A stretch of DNA of 64,000 bases, from assembly GCF_023074175.1 (NCBI RefSeq), contig NZ_JADPKS010000024.1:1-64000 (forward strand). The letters are read 5' to 3'. Numbering within the stretch: position 1 is the first letter of the stretch; each line of letters starts with the position of its first letter. This DNA comes from Bradyrhizobium sp. 139. Lineage in GTDB: Bacteria > Pseudomonadota > Alphaproteobacteria > Rhizobiales > Xanthobacteraceae. A model generated the notes under the pieces. The model made no database searches. It was given only the letters and a program-made list of their open reading frames with translations, and had not been told where the DNA came from. This document shows, piece after piece, positions 20,189-29,143 of the stretch. Position numbers and translations under genes: made by a program.

Positions 20189-22029
20189 ATGAAATTCAGG
20201 GGGCTTCTGACACTCGCGATGGCCGCGCAGGTCGTCGTGACCGCCGCGGCCCTGCTCGCCTCCTATGCCGTGACCGGAACCGGGTTCGGCCTTGCCTAGA
20301 TCGTCGCCTTGCTGGCAAGCGGCGCCGTTGCGGTCCTGCTCGCGCGTCTGTGCACGCGCGCGGTCGAAACGGCGCAGGAAAAACACGCCGCCGCGCAACT
20401 GGCCGAGCAGGCACAGGCCAGCGCACAGATGACCCAGGCCGTCATCAAGACCGCGCTCGATGCCTTCATTCAGACCGATGCAAACGGTATCGTCCTGGAG
20501 TGGAGTGTTCAGGCCAAGGCCCTGACCGGATGGACGCGCAAGGAGGCGCTCGGCACCGACGTCGTCAACCTCCTCATCGCTGAGCCGCTCCGCGACGGTT
20601 TTCGGCAACGCATGGTGCGGCTCTTGCCGGAACTGTCGGATACGCCGATCGGCATCCGCTTCGAGGCGACCCTGCTGCACCGGGGGGCGACGAGATCCTG
20701 ATCGAGGCGTCGAGCACAGCGCTTCAGATTGGAGGGCGGACCATCATCAACAATTTCGTCAAGGACGTCACCCAGAAGCGTGCGGCCGAGGAGCAGTTGA
20801 TCCAGGCCCAGAAGATGGAGGCGATCGGCCAGCTCACCGGCGGCATCGCGCACGAATTCAACAACATGCTCACTGTGATCACGGGCACGATCGAGATCCT
20901 TGCCGACGCCGTGAAGGACAACCCGCCGCTTGCGATCGTCACCAAGCTGATCAGCGACGCCGCCGATCGCGGCGCCGGGCTGACATCGAGCCTGCTGTCC
21001 TTTGCCCGCAAGCAGACGCTCCTGCCGGCGGAGATCGACGTCAACGAGCTCATTGAGGAGCTGGCAAAACTGCTGCTCGCGACCTTCGACAAGACGATCG
21101 AGATCGTGACGAGGCTCGACCGCAACGTCTGGCTGGCTTTCGCCGACCGCGGTCAGCTGAGTTCGGCCCTGCTCAACCTCGCGATCAACGCCCGCGACGC
21201 GATGTCCGATGGCGGCAAGCTCACGCTGACGACACGCAACGTGGTGTTCGGCGTGCGCGAGGCGGTGGCGGTCGGCGCCGGCTATGCCGGCGACTATGTC
21301 GAGATCGAGATCGCCGACACCGGCATGGGCATCCCGCAAGCCATCCTCGAACGCATCTTCGATCCCTTCTTCTCGACCAAGGAGGTCGGCAAGGGCACCG
21401 GGCTCGGGCTCAGCATGGTGTTCGGCTTCGTGAAGCAGTCCGGCGGCGGCATCAAGGTCGCCTCCGATGAAGGCCGCGGCGCGGTTTTCACGATCTACCT
21501 GCCGAAGGCCGAGACCAGCACGCTTCGCCCGATCGGGTACGACGAACGCAAGGTCGTGGGCGGGGTGGAAACCATCCTTTGCGTCGAGGACGATCGCGAC
21601 GTCCGCCAGTATGTCACGGTCCAGCTCGAAAGCCTCGGCTACAAGGTCATCCCCGCCGCCAATGCGACCGAAGCGCTCGCCATCGCGGCCGAAGGTACGC
21701 CGTTCGATCTGCTCCTCACCGACATCGTGATGGCCGGCGGCATCAACGGACGCGAGCTCGCCAAACAGATGGTGACCGCGCGACCCTCGCTGCGGGTGCT
21801 GTTCACGTCGGGTTATGCTTATGATTCGCTGCATGTGCAGGGACGCGCCACCATGGGCGCGCCGTTTCTGACAAAGCCGTACCGAAAAGCCGAGCTCGCG
21901 CGCATGCTGCGCCGCTCCCTCGACACTGCCGTTGACGCTGCGGGCGATCCGATCCCGACGCCCTATTCGGTGCAGGCCGAGGTCGAAGGTTTTTTGCGCA
22001 GGCAGCGGTCCGATCGCGACGGGCGTTAA
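20189..22029 (+). pseudogene. Hybrid histidine kinase with PAS domain, broken by a stop and a frameshift
   Basis: The reading frame opens at 20189 with an N-terminal membrane segment, meets TAG at 20297-20299 (codon 37), then continues in the same frame through a second hydrophobic stretch and a PAS domain (TALDAFIQTDANGIVLEW) until 20701. A one-base loss (or two-base gain) in the G6 run near 20682-20687 puts the rest in another frame: EASSTALQIGG, then the phosphoacceptor GGIAHEFNNML, ATP-binding NARDAM and GTGLGLSMVFG, and a receiver domain with VEDDRDVRQ and phosphoacceptor Asp in LLLTDIVM. The kinase-receiver part (from TTG 20797, 410 residues) is intact and could still be made as a soluble fragment. 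Confidence 0.8.
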
Positions 22030-22106
22030 CGCGCGTCTTGCGCATGGACAGCGCAAGGCAGCTGCGCAACACTACGCCTCAGTCAAAATTCCATTGGAGG
22101 CGAGCC

Positions 22107-22556
22107 ATGACTGCACTCGAAAAGGGCATCACCGCGAGCGGCACGGGCTTTAACGGCAAGAGCTGGAACATCCTGGGCCAAGTCTATTTCCCCAAGGCAA
22201 TCACCGAGTCCACCTTCGCATTCGAGACCAACAGCGATCCCGGCCAGTTCGTGCCGGTGCACATCCATCCGACCCAGGACGAATTCATCCTGGTGCAGGA
22301 AGGCACGCTCGACCTCAAGCTCGACGGCAAATGGGTGAAGGCCCATGCCGGCGATCTCGTGCGCCTGCCGCGCGGAATCCCGCACGGCTATTTCAACAAA
22401 TCCGACAAACCGGCCCGCGCGCTGTTCTGGGTCTCACCGATGCAGAAGCTGGAGGCGTTGTTCAGCCAGCTCGACAATCTGACCGACCCCGCCGAGGTTG
22501 TGCGCATCTCGGCCCTGCACGAGGTCGATTTCCTGCCGCCCGAAGCCAACGATTAG
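22107..22556 (+). CDS. Cupin domain protein
   Basis: A 149-residue single-domain cupin. The two metal-binding motifs are visible: PVHIHPTQDEFILVQEG (His, His, Glu) and GDLVRLPRGIPHGYFN (final His). The start at 22107 has GGAGG six bases upstream, which rules out the longer frame from 22038. Small cupins of this type can be isomerases, dioxygenases or ligand sensors; nothing nearby narrows it. It may share a transcript with the secreted protein gene 41 bases downstream. Confidence 0.85.
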   Translation: MTALEKGITASGTGFNGKSWNILGQVYFPKAITESTFAFETNSDPGQFVPVHIHPTQDEFILVQEGTLDLKLDGKWVKAHAGDLVRLPRGIPHGYFNKSDKPARALFWVSPMQKLEALFSQLDNLTDPAEVVRISALHEVDFLPPEAND

Positions 22557-22597
22557 GCTACGATCCCCTGACCGACGAATCGTTGGGGGAACCGGCC

Positions 22598-23668
22598 ATG
22601 CGTGCACGACGTCATGCCATCGCAGCCATAGGCGCGCTTGGGCTGCTCCTCACATTTGCCGCGAGCCAGGCGCAAACGCTGACGGCAAAGCAAGCGGAGG
22701 CGGTTGCGACCTACGAGCGCGCGCTCGGCGATTTCAAAGCCATCCTTGCCGAGCGTCGCGGCCAGATCGAGGCAAAACAGCCGCTGCCGAATCTGCCGGG
22801 CCAAGCCATCTACCTTGCGCGCGTCGCTGTGATCAGCAGCTACAAGGATCTCACCGACGCCATGCCGTCGCGGATCGGCAGGCCCAACAAGTTCGAAATG
22901 CCACCGGCTTATTTCGACGCCGACATCGAGCCGCTGATCGACGAATACGGAAGGCTGTTCGACCTCATGGAGGCGCCACCTGCCGGCGCGCAAAACTCGG
23001 CGACCCCGTTCAAGGACGTGGTCGATCTCGCCATCGCGATCGCGCGCGCCAAAGGGCTTGCACCGGCTCACGCCGAAGCTGCGGGCCGGATCAGCCTCGG
23101 GCTCTTCTTCGCCGAGACCAACGGCAAGCAGAATGTCCGCAATGGGCGCTCGAACACCTATATGGGCAGCTTTCAGACCGGCCCGTCCGAAGACCGCAAC
23201 GGCCGCAGGAAGTGGGAGGTCATCAAAGGAACGATCGCGGCGGCCGATCCCGAGCTGAACGCGCGCGACGACAAGGAAGAGGCGCGGGCCCGCGGCACCG
23301 ATCATCGCTTCAACCACTGGACCAACGTGCGCGACGGCCTGATGAACGCGCATGCGGATGTCTTCCGGGAGATCCCGGCGATCCTGAAGACATTGCCCGA
23401 TCCGATCGACCAGATGAAGCTGTTCGAGCTGATCCAGATCGTGCCCACCCCGACGCGGTCCGCGCTCAAGTCGGGCGATCTCCTGAACTACAGGGTGTCC
23501 AGCCCGACGATCATGAAGCACTTGCGCAACAACAGCATCTTCGCGTTCGGACAGGCGGACCGGGCGCGCACCTCGGCCAGCTTCCGCGACATTCTGGCTG
23601 CGATGTGGCTGTTCAACCGAAAGTTCGAGCGCGCGATGGCGAAATATTCGGAGATCAAACCGCGCTGA
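22598..23668 (+). CDS. Secreted hypothetical protein
   Basis: A 356-residue protein with a signal peptide (residues 1-26, ending FAASQAQT), so periplasmic or exported. The family is not recognised. The mature part is mainly helical, with a middle segment (RISLGLFFAETNGKQNVRNGRSNTYMGSFQTGPSEDRNG, in pieces) that loosely recalls lysozyme-like folds with an acidic Glu before a Tyr/Gly-rich stretch. That resemblance is weak. GGGGGA stands seven bases before the ATG. It converges on the orphan binding-protein gene. Confidence 0.7.
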   Translation: MRARRHAIAAIGALGLLLTFAASQAQTLTAKQAEAVATYERALGDFKAILAERRGQIEAKQPLPNLPGQAIYLARVAVISSYKDLTDAMPSRIGRPNKFEMPPAYFDADIEPLIDEYGRLFDLMEAPPAGAQNSATPFKDVVDLAIAIARAKGLAPAHAEAAGRISLGLFFAETNGKQNVRNGRSNTYMGSFQTGPSEDRNGRRKWEVIKGTIAAADPELNARDDKEEARARGTDHRFNHWTNVRDGLMNAHADVFREIPAILKTLPDPIDQMKLFELIQIVPTPTRSALKSGDLLNYRVSSPTIMKHLRNNSIFAFGQADRARTSASFRDILAAMWLFNRKFERAMAKYSEIKPR

Positions 23669-23740
23669 CGGACCGGTTGCAAACGCTACCCGCTTGCGAC
23701 CGCAATCTAGCCTGATGGCGCGCAACTCAGGCCGACGGAC

Positions 23741-24532
23741 CTATTCCGTCCGGATCGGCGAATCCTTCAGGCCATTGTTGTCATAGGCCTTGCGCAACGT
23801 GCCGTTCGTGGTCGCATCCGTCATGAATTTGGTGACGAACGCCAATGCCTGGCTGTGACCGAGCGGGACAGCGACGGCGGTCACCGTCTTCTTGAACGTC
23901 TCGTCCAGCACCCGCGTGCCCGGAATTTTCTGTGCCATCTTGTTGAGCTGATCGCGCGACAGCGCGAAGGCGTCGACCTCGCCGCTCTTGAGATGACCGA
24001 AGATCTCGTCATAGGTCTGGTAGCCGGTGACCTTGGCGTTCTTCAGATGCGCGATCGCGCCACGCATGGTGGTCGTGGCGTTGACGGCCGCGACCTTGAT
24101 GCCGGGCTGGTCGAGCGTGGCGAAATTGGTGACGGCGGAGCCGGGTCTGACGATGTAGGTGGCGTCCGCGACCTCGTAGATCGGCCCAAACATCATCCTG
24201 GTCTCGCGCTCGGGATCCCTGGGCAGCCAGGTGATATCCCAGCTGCCCTTCGACGCCGCGTCGGTGATCTGCCCGGAGTTCTGGTGCACGACATATTCGA
24301 CGGGCACGCCAAGCTGCGCGGCCATCTCCCTGCCGAGATCGACCGGCACGCCGGCATAGCCGGATTCGGTCTTGGTCGACCAGAACGCGCCGCCCGCCGG
24401 GCTGATCGCAATCGCGACCCGCAGCTTGCCGGTCGGCGCAATGTCGTCCTTCAGGCCGTCGGCTAGCGCTGGCAAGGCAAGCACTGCTGCGACAACGAGG
24501 CCGGCAAGGGCCGATTGGAGGGATGTGGGCAT
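23741..24532 (-). CDS. Amino-acid-type ABC transporter substrate-binding protein (family 3), orphan
   Basis: A 263-residue periplasmic binding protein with a signal peptide (cleavage after LPALA, residue 24). Family 3 features are GKLRVAIAISPAGGAFWS, VPVDLGREMAAQLGVPVEYVVHQNSGQ and WDITWLPRDPERE. GGAGAA precedes the start at 24532. No permease or ATPase gene is adjacent, so it must work with a distant transporter or act as a sensor. It is divergent from an RND efflux operon. Confidence 0.88.
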   Translation of the reverse strand: MPTSLQSALAGLVVAAVLALPALADGLKDDIAPTGKLRVAIAISPAGGAFWSTKTESGYAGVPVDLGREMAAQLGVPVEYVVHQNSGQITDAASKGSWDITWLPRDPERETRMMFGPIYEVADATYIVRPGSAVTNFATLDQPGIKVAAVNATTTMRGAIAHLKNAKVTGYQTYDEIFGHLKSGEVDAFALSRDQLNKMAQKIPGTRVLDETFKKTVTAVAVPLGHSQALAFVTKFMTDATTNGTLRKAYDNNGLKDSPIRTE

Positions 24533-24638
24533 GTCATGTTCTCCTCACCTTTTCTTCTTCTCTCGTTCCCGACCGCTTGGTTTCCGTCACTCGGCCATTG
24601 ACATAATTCTGGTTGATCGCGCGCACGGTGAAAAGCGA

Positions 24639-24652
24639 TTTGTCACGACAAA
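24639..24652. promoter_or_regulatory. Perfect 14-bp palindrome in the divergent region
   Basis: TTTGTC, two bases, GACAAA: an exact inverted repeat between the divergent starts at 24532 and 24776. A TTGACA box on the minus strand (24655-24660) abuts it. This is a plausible repressor site for the efflux genes or the binding protein. No local regulator gene is present. Confidence 0.45.
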
Positions 24653-24775
24653 CCTGTCAAAGGCCACACCGCCGTTTGGAGTGCAAGGCCTGTGACTGCC
24701 ATGGCTATGGTGTTCCACGGCCGGGCATTTGTTGGTAGCCTGCCGCCCCGACAGACAATAATCGGGGACCACCGA

Positions 24776-25960
24776 ATGACCTGCGCGAATCTCGCACCAC
24801 GGAACGGAGCGCGGAGACATATCGGGCGGGCACTGGCTGCCGCGGCGGCCATGGTGGCGCTCGCCGGCTGCGAGGACAAGAACAGTTTCGTGGCGCCACC
24901 GCCGCCGAAGGTGGACGTCGCGACACCCGTGGAGCGCCCGGTGACCCGCTATGTCGAGGCCACCGGCAACACCGCGCCGATCAAGAATGTCGATCTCGTC
25001 GCGCGCGTGCAGGGTTTCCTGCAATCGATCGACTATCAGGACGGCACCTTCGTCAAGCAGGGCACCCAGCTCTTCACGATCGAGCCCGAGACCTACAAGC
25101 TGAAGCTCGATCAGGCGCAGGCGGCTGAAGCCGGCGCCCAAGCCTCGCTTCGTCAGGCCGAAGCCGACTTCAAGCGGCAGGCCGAGCTGGTGCAGCGTCA
25201 GGCGGTCTCGCAGGCCACGCTCGACACCTCGACCTCGAACCGCGACAACGCCCAGGCCAACCTCCAGCAGGCCCAGGCCAACACCCGCCTCGCCGAGGTC
25301 AACTACGGCTACACCAAGGTGAGTGCACCGTTCGACGGCGTCGTCAGCGCGCATATGGTCTCGATCGGCGAACTCGTCGGCGTCGCCTCCCCGACCCAAC
25401 TCGCCTCCATCGTCGCGATGGACCCGATCTATGTGAACTTCACCGTCAACGAGCAGGACGTCTTGCGCATCCGCGCCGAAGCTGCGCGCCGCGGGCTGAC
25501 CGCCTCCGACCTCAAGCAATTTCCGATTCAAGTGGGCCTGCAGACCGAAACCGGCTATCCGCATGAGGGTCATCTCGACTACGTCTCGCCGACCCTCAAT
25601 CAATCGACAGGCACGCTGGCTGTCCGCGGCCTCGTCCCCAACGACAAGCGGGTGCTGCTGCCCGGCTATTTCGTCCGCGTCCGCGTGCCGTTCTCCCAAG
25701 AGAAGTCCGCCCTCCTCGTTCCCGACACCGCGCTCGGCAGCGATCAGGGCGGCCGCTATCTCCTGGTGGTCAACGGCGATAATTCGGTCGAGCAGCGCAA
25801 GGTGCAGATCGGCCCTGTCGACAACGGCCTGCGCGTAATCGAAAGCGGCCTGAAGCCGGACGACCGCGTCGTCATCGCAGGGCTCCTGCGGGTGATCCCG
25901 GGCCAGAAGATCGACCCGCAAGTCACGAAGATCGAGCAGCCGCAGGCGTCTGCCAAGTAA
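24776..25960 (+). CDS. RND efflux periplasmic adaptor (membrane fusion protein), lipoprotein
   Basis: A protein of about 394 residues of the HlyD/AcrA family that links an inner-membrane RND pump to the outer-membrane channel. The lipobox LAGC at 29-32 marks lipidation at Cys32. The biotinyl-lipoyl half-motif (VDLVARVQGFLQSIDYQDGTFVKQGTQLF), a long coiled hairpin rich in Gln/Ala (QAEADFKRQAELVQRQAVSQ), and the beta-barrel segment (VSAPFDGVVSAHMVSIGELVG) are in the usual order. I chose ATG 24776, after GGGGA; an earlier ATG at 24692 would spoil the lipoprotein signal. Confidence 0.92.
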   Translation: MTCANLAPRNGARRHIGRALAAAAAMVALAGCEDKNSFVAPPPPKVDVATPVERPVTRYVEATGNTAPIKNVDLVARVQGFLQSIDYQDGTFVKQGTQLFTIEPETYKLKLDQAQAAEAGAQASLRQAEADFKRQAELVQRQAVSQATLDTSTSNRDNAQANLQQAQANTRLAEVNYGYTKVSAPFDGVVSAHMVSIGELVGVASPTQLASIVAMDPIYVNFTVNEQDVLRIRAEAARRGLTASDLKQFPIQVGLQTETGYPHEGHLDYVSPTLNQSTGTLAVRGLVPNDKRVLLPGYFVRVRVPFSQEKSALLVPDTALGSDQGGRYLLVVNGDNSVEQRKVQIGPVDNGLRVIESGLKPDDRVVIAGLLRVIPGQKIDPQVTKIEQPQASAK

Positions 25961-25984
25961 GATCTGCAAGTAGGAGCGGCGGCC

Positions 25985-28900
25985 ATGATCTCAAAATTCT
26001 TCATCGAGCGGCCGGTCCTCTCGAACGTCATCGCGCTTCTGATGATCCTGATCGGCGGCGTCGCGCTGTTCAATCTCGCGGTCGCGCAATATCCGGACGT
26101 GGTGCCGCCGACCGTGCAGGTTACCACGCGCTATCCTGGCGCCAGCGCCAAGACCGTGATCGACACCGTCGCGCTGCCGATCGAGCAGCAGGTCAACGGC
26201 GTTGAGGATATGCTCTACATGCAGTCCTACAGCGGCTCCGACGGCACTTATACGCTGACCGTGACCTTCAAGATCGGCACCGACCTGAACTTCGCGCAGG
26301 TGCTGGTGCAGAACCGCGTCTCCAGCGCGCTATCGCAACTGCCGGCCTCCGTGCAGAACCAGGGCGTCACCGTCCAGAAGCGATCGACTTCGATTCTGCT
26401 GTTCGTGACGCTGACCTCGCCGGACAAGACGTTCGATAGCCTCTATTTGAGCAACTACGCCACCATCAATCTGCGCGACGAGCTCTCGCGCCTGCCCGGC
26501 GTCGGCAACGTCACGGTGTTCGGCGCCGGCCAGTATTCGATGCGGGTGTGGCTCGATCCGAACAAGCTGCAAGTGCGCGGCCTCGTGCCGCAGGACGTCA
26601 TCCAGGCGATCCAGCAGCAGAGCCAGCAGGTCTCGGCGGGCCAGGTCGGCGCGCCGCCGACGCCGCCGGGCCAGGCGTTTCAGTACACGCTCAACGTCAA
26701 CGGTCGGCTCGACGACACCACCCAGTTCGAGAACATCATCGTCAAATCAGGCACCAGCGGCGACGTCACGCGCGTGCGCGACGTCGGCCAGGTCGAACTG
26801 GGCGCGCAGACCTACAGCCAGATCTTCTCGCTGAACAAGCAGCCCGCCACCGGCATCGGCGTGTTTCAGTCGCCGGGCGCCAACGCGCTCCAGGTCGAGC
26901 AGGCGGTCGAGAAAAAGATGGCGGAGCTCGCAAAGGCCTTCCCGCAAGGCATGAAATACGACACTCCGTTCGACACCACAAAGTTCGTGCAGGCCTCTGT
27001 GCACGAGGTCTACATGACGCTGATCGAAGCCGGCCTGCTGGTGCTGGTCGTGATCCTGGCTTTCCTGCAGGACTGGCGCGCGATGCTGGTGCCGGCGACC
27101 ACCGTGCCGGTGACCATCATCGGTGCATTCGCGGCGATGGCGGCGCTCGGCTTCACCATCAACATGTCGACGCTGTTCGCGATCGTTCTTGCGATCGGCA
27201 TCGTCGTCGACGACGCCATCGTCGTGGTCGAAGGCGCCGCGCACAACATCGAGCAGGGCATGAACGGCCACGACGCCGCGATAAAGGCGATGGACCAGCT
27301 GTTCGCGCCGATCGTCGGCATCACCCTGGTGCTGATCTCCGTGTTCTTGCCGGCCTCGTTCCTCTCCGGCCTCACGGGGCGCATCTATTCGCAATTCGCG
27401 CTGGTGATCGCGGCAACCGCGCTTTTGTCCGCCATCAACGCGGCGACGCTGAAGCCGACGCAATGTGCGCTCTGGCTGCGGCCGACGGTGCCGCCCGAGC
27501 AGCGCAATTTCTTCTACCGGGGGTTCAACGCCGTCTATGACCGCGTCGAGCGTGGCTATACCCGGCTGATCAGTTTCCTGTGCAGGCACGCCACGGTCTC
27601 GGTCGCGTTCGCAATGGTGCTGATCGGAATCGGCGGCTATGGCCTGTCGCGGGTGCCGACCGGCTTCCTGCCGATCGAGGACCAGGGCTATCTGATCGCC
27701 GCCGTGCAACTGCCCGACGGCGCCGCGCTGGAACGAACTCAGACGGTGCTCGACAAAGCGAGCGAACTGATCAAGGAAACGCCTGGAGTCCAGCAGGTCA
27801 TCACCATCGCCGGCATCTCCGCGCTCGACAACAGCGCCAGCCTTGCCAATGCCGGGGTCGCCTACATCATTCTGAAGGATTGGGAGGCGCGCAAAGGACC
27901 GGGCGAGGACCTGCGCTCGCTGGTGTATGGGCTTAACGACAAGCTCGCGACCATCATGGAGGCACGCGCGCTGGTGCTGCCGCCGCCGCCGATCCAGGGC
28001 ATCGGCAACGCCGCCGGCTTCTCGATGCAGGTCGAGCTGCGCGACGGCAACAGCGATTTCGCCAAGCTGCAAGCGATTACCGGGGCGATGGTCTCCAACG
28101 GCCAGAGCCAGAGCGCACTCCAGCGCGTCCAGTCCTCGTTCCGCTCCTCTGTGCCGCAATTCAACGTCGAGATCGACCGCGTCAAGACCCAGACCCTGCA
28201 CGTGACGACGGACCAGGTGTTCTCGGCATTGTCAACCTATCTCGGCTCGTCCTATGTCAACCAGTTCAACAAGTTCGGCCGCGTGTTTCAGGTCTACACG
28301 CAGGCCGATCCCGCGTTCCGCGTCACAGAGCGCGACATCGCCAACATGCAGGTGCGCAACTCGAACGGTGATATGATCCCGATCGGCACCGTCGCCACGA
28401 TCACGCCGGCCACCGGCCCCTCGCTGATCAGCCTCTATAACCTCTATCCATCCTCGACCGTCATCGGTCTGCCGGCGCAGGGCTATTCCTCGGGCCAGTC
28501 GTTGAAACTGATGGAGGAGATCGCGGACAAGACGCTGCCGCCGGGCACCGGCTACGAATGGACCGCGATGTCCTATCAGGAAAAGGCGGTCTCGAACCAG
28601 ATCTATTGGGTGTTCGGCCTCGCCATGCTGCTGGTCTATCTCGTGCTCGCCGGCCAGTACGAGAGCTGGTACGCGCCGATCTCGGTGATCCTCGCGGTGC
28701 CGCTCTCGCTGATCGGACCAATGCTGATCCTCAACGCCTTGAAGATCGACAACAACCTGTATTGCCAGATCGGCCTGATCCTCTTGATCGCACTGTCGGC
28801 CAAGAACGCCATCCTGATCGTCGAGGTCGGGCTCGAGCTGCACGGCCGCGACGGCAAGCCGGTGCTGGAATCCGCCATCGAAGCGGCGCGCGCCCGCTTC

Positions 28901-29143
28901 CGGCCGATCCTGATGACCTCGTTCGCCTTCATTCTCGGCGTGGTGCCGCTGGTGGTCGCGACCGGCGCCGGCGCCAGCGCGCGCAAGTCGATCGGCATCA
29001 CGGTGTTCTCGGGCATGCTGGCCTCGACCTGTCTTGCGGTGCTGTTCGTGCCGGCTTTCTTCGTGGTGGTGCAGCGCTTCGAGAACTGGCGCGCGTCGAA
29101 GAAGGTGCCGAAGGCGCAGCCGCTGGCGGAGGCGAAGCCTTAG
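25985..29143 (+). CDS. RND (HAE1/AcrB-type) efflux transporter
   Basis: A 1052-residue inner-membrane proton-driven multidrug pump. It has the family start MISKFFIERPVLSNVIALLMILIGG, the proton-relay Asp pair in GIVVDDAIVVVE near residues 408-409, and the second-half signature SAKNAILIVEVGLELHGRDGKP. Length fits AcrB (about 1050). AGGAG lies eight bases before the ATG, 24 bases after the adaptor gene. No outer-membrane channel gene follows, so it must recruit a TolC-like protein from elsewhere. Its last four bases overlap the convergent antiporter gene. Confidence 0.95.
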   Translation: MISKFFIERPVLSNVIALLMILIGGVALFNLAVAQYPDVVPPTVQVTTRYPGASAKTVIDTVALPIEQQVNGVEDMLYMQSYSGSDGTYTLTVTFKIGTDLNFAQVLVQNRVSSALSQLPASVQNQGVTVQKRSTSILLFVTLTSPDKTFDSLYLSNYATINLRDELSRLPGVGNVTVFGAGQYSMRVWLDPNKLQVRGLVPQDVIQAIQQQSQQVSAGQVGAPPTPPGQAFQYTLNVNGRLDDTTQFENIIVKSGTSGDVTRVRDVGQVELGAQTYSQIFSLNKQPATGIGVFQSPGANALQVEQAVEKKMAELAKAFPQGMKYDTPFDTTKFVQASVHEVYMTLIEAGLLVLVVILAFLQDWRAMLVPATTVPVTIIGAFAAMAALGFTINMSTLFAIVLAIGIVVDDAIVVVEGAAHNIEQGMNGHDAAIKAMDQLFAPIVGITLVLISVFLPASFLSGLTGRIYSQFALVIAATALLSAINAATLKPTQCALWLRPTVPPEQRNFFYRGFNAVYDRVERGYTRLISFLCRHATVSVAFAMVLIGIGGYGLSRVPTGFLPIEDQGYLIAAVQLPDGAALERTQTVLDKASELIKETPGVQQVITIAGISALDNSASLANAGVAYIILKDWEARKGPGEDLRSLVYGLNDKLATIMEARALVLPPPPIQGIGNAAGFSMQVELRDGNSDFAKLQAITGAMVSNGQSQSALQRVQSSFRSSVPQFNVEIDRVKTQTLHVTTDQVFSALSTYLGSSYVNQFNKFGRVFQVYTQADPAFRVTERDIANMQVRNSNGDMIPIGTVATITPATGPSLISLYNLYPSSTVIGLPAQGYSSGQSLKLMEEIADKTLPPGTGYEWTAMSYQEKAVSNQIYWVFGLAMLLVYLVLAGQYESWYAPISVILAVPLSLIGPMLILNALKIDNNLYCQIGLILLIALSAKNAILIVEVGLELHGRDGKPVLESAIEAARARFRPILMTSFAFILGVVPLVVATGAGASARKSIGITVFSGMLASTCLAVLFVPAFFVVVQRFENWRASKKVPKAQPLAEAKP

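Noticed and set aside
24598..24603. TTGACA box on the plus strand before the RND adaptor.
   Set aside because: No -10-like hexamer at 16-18 bases; not reported as a promoter.
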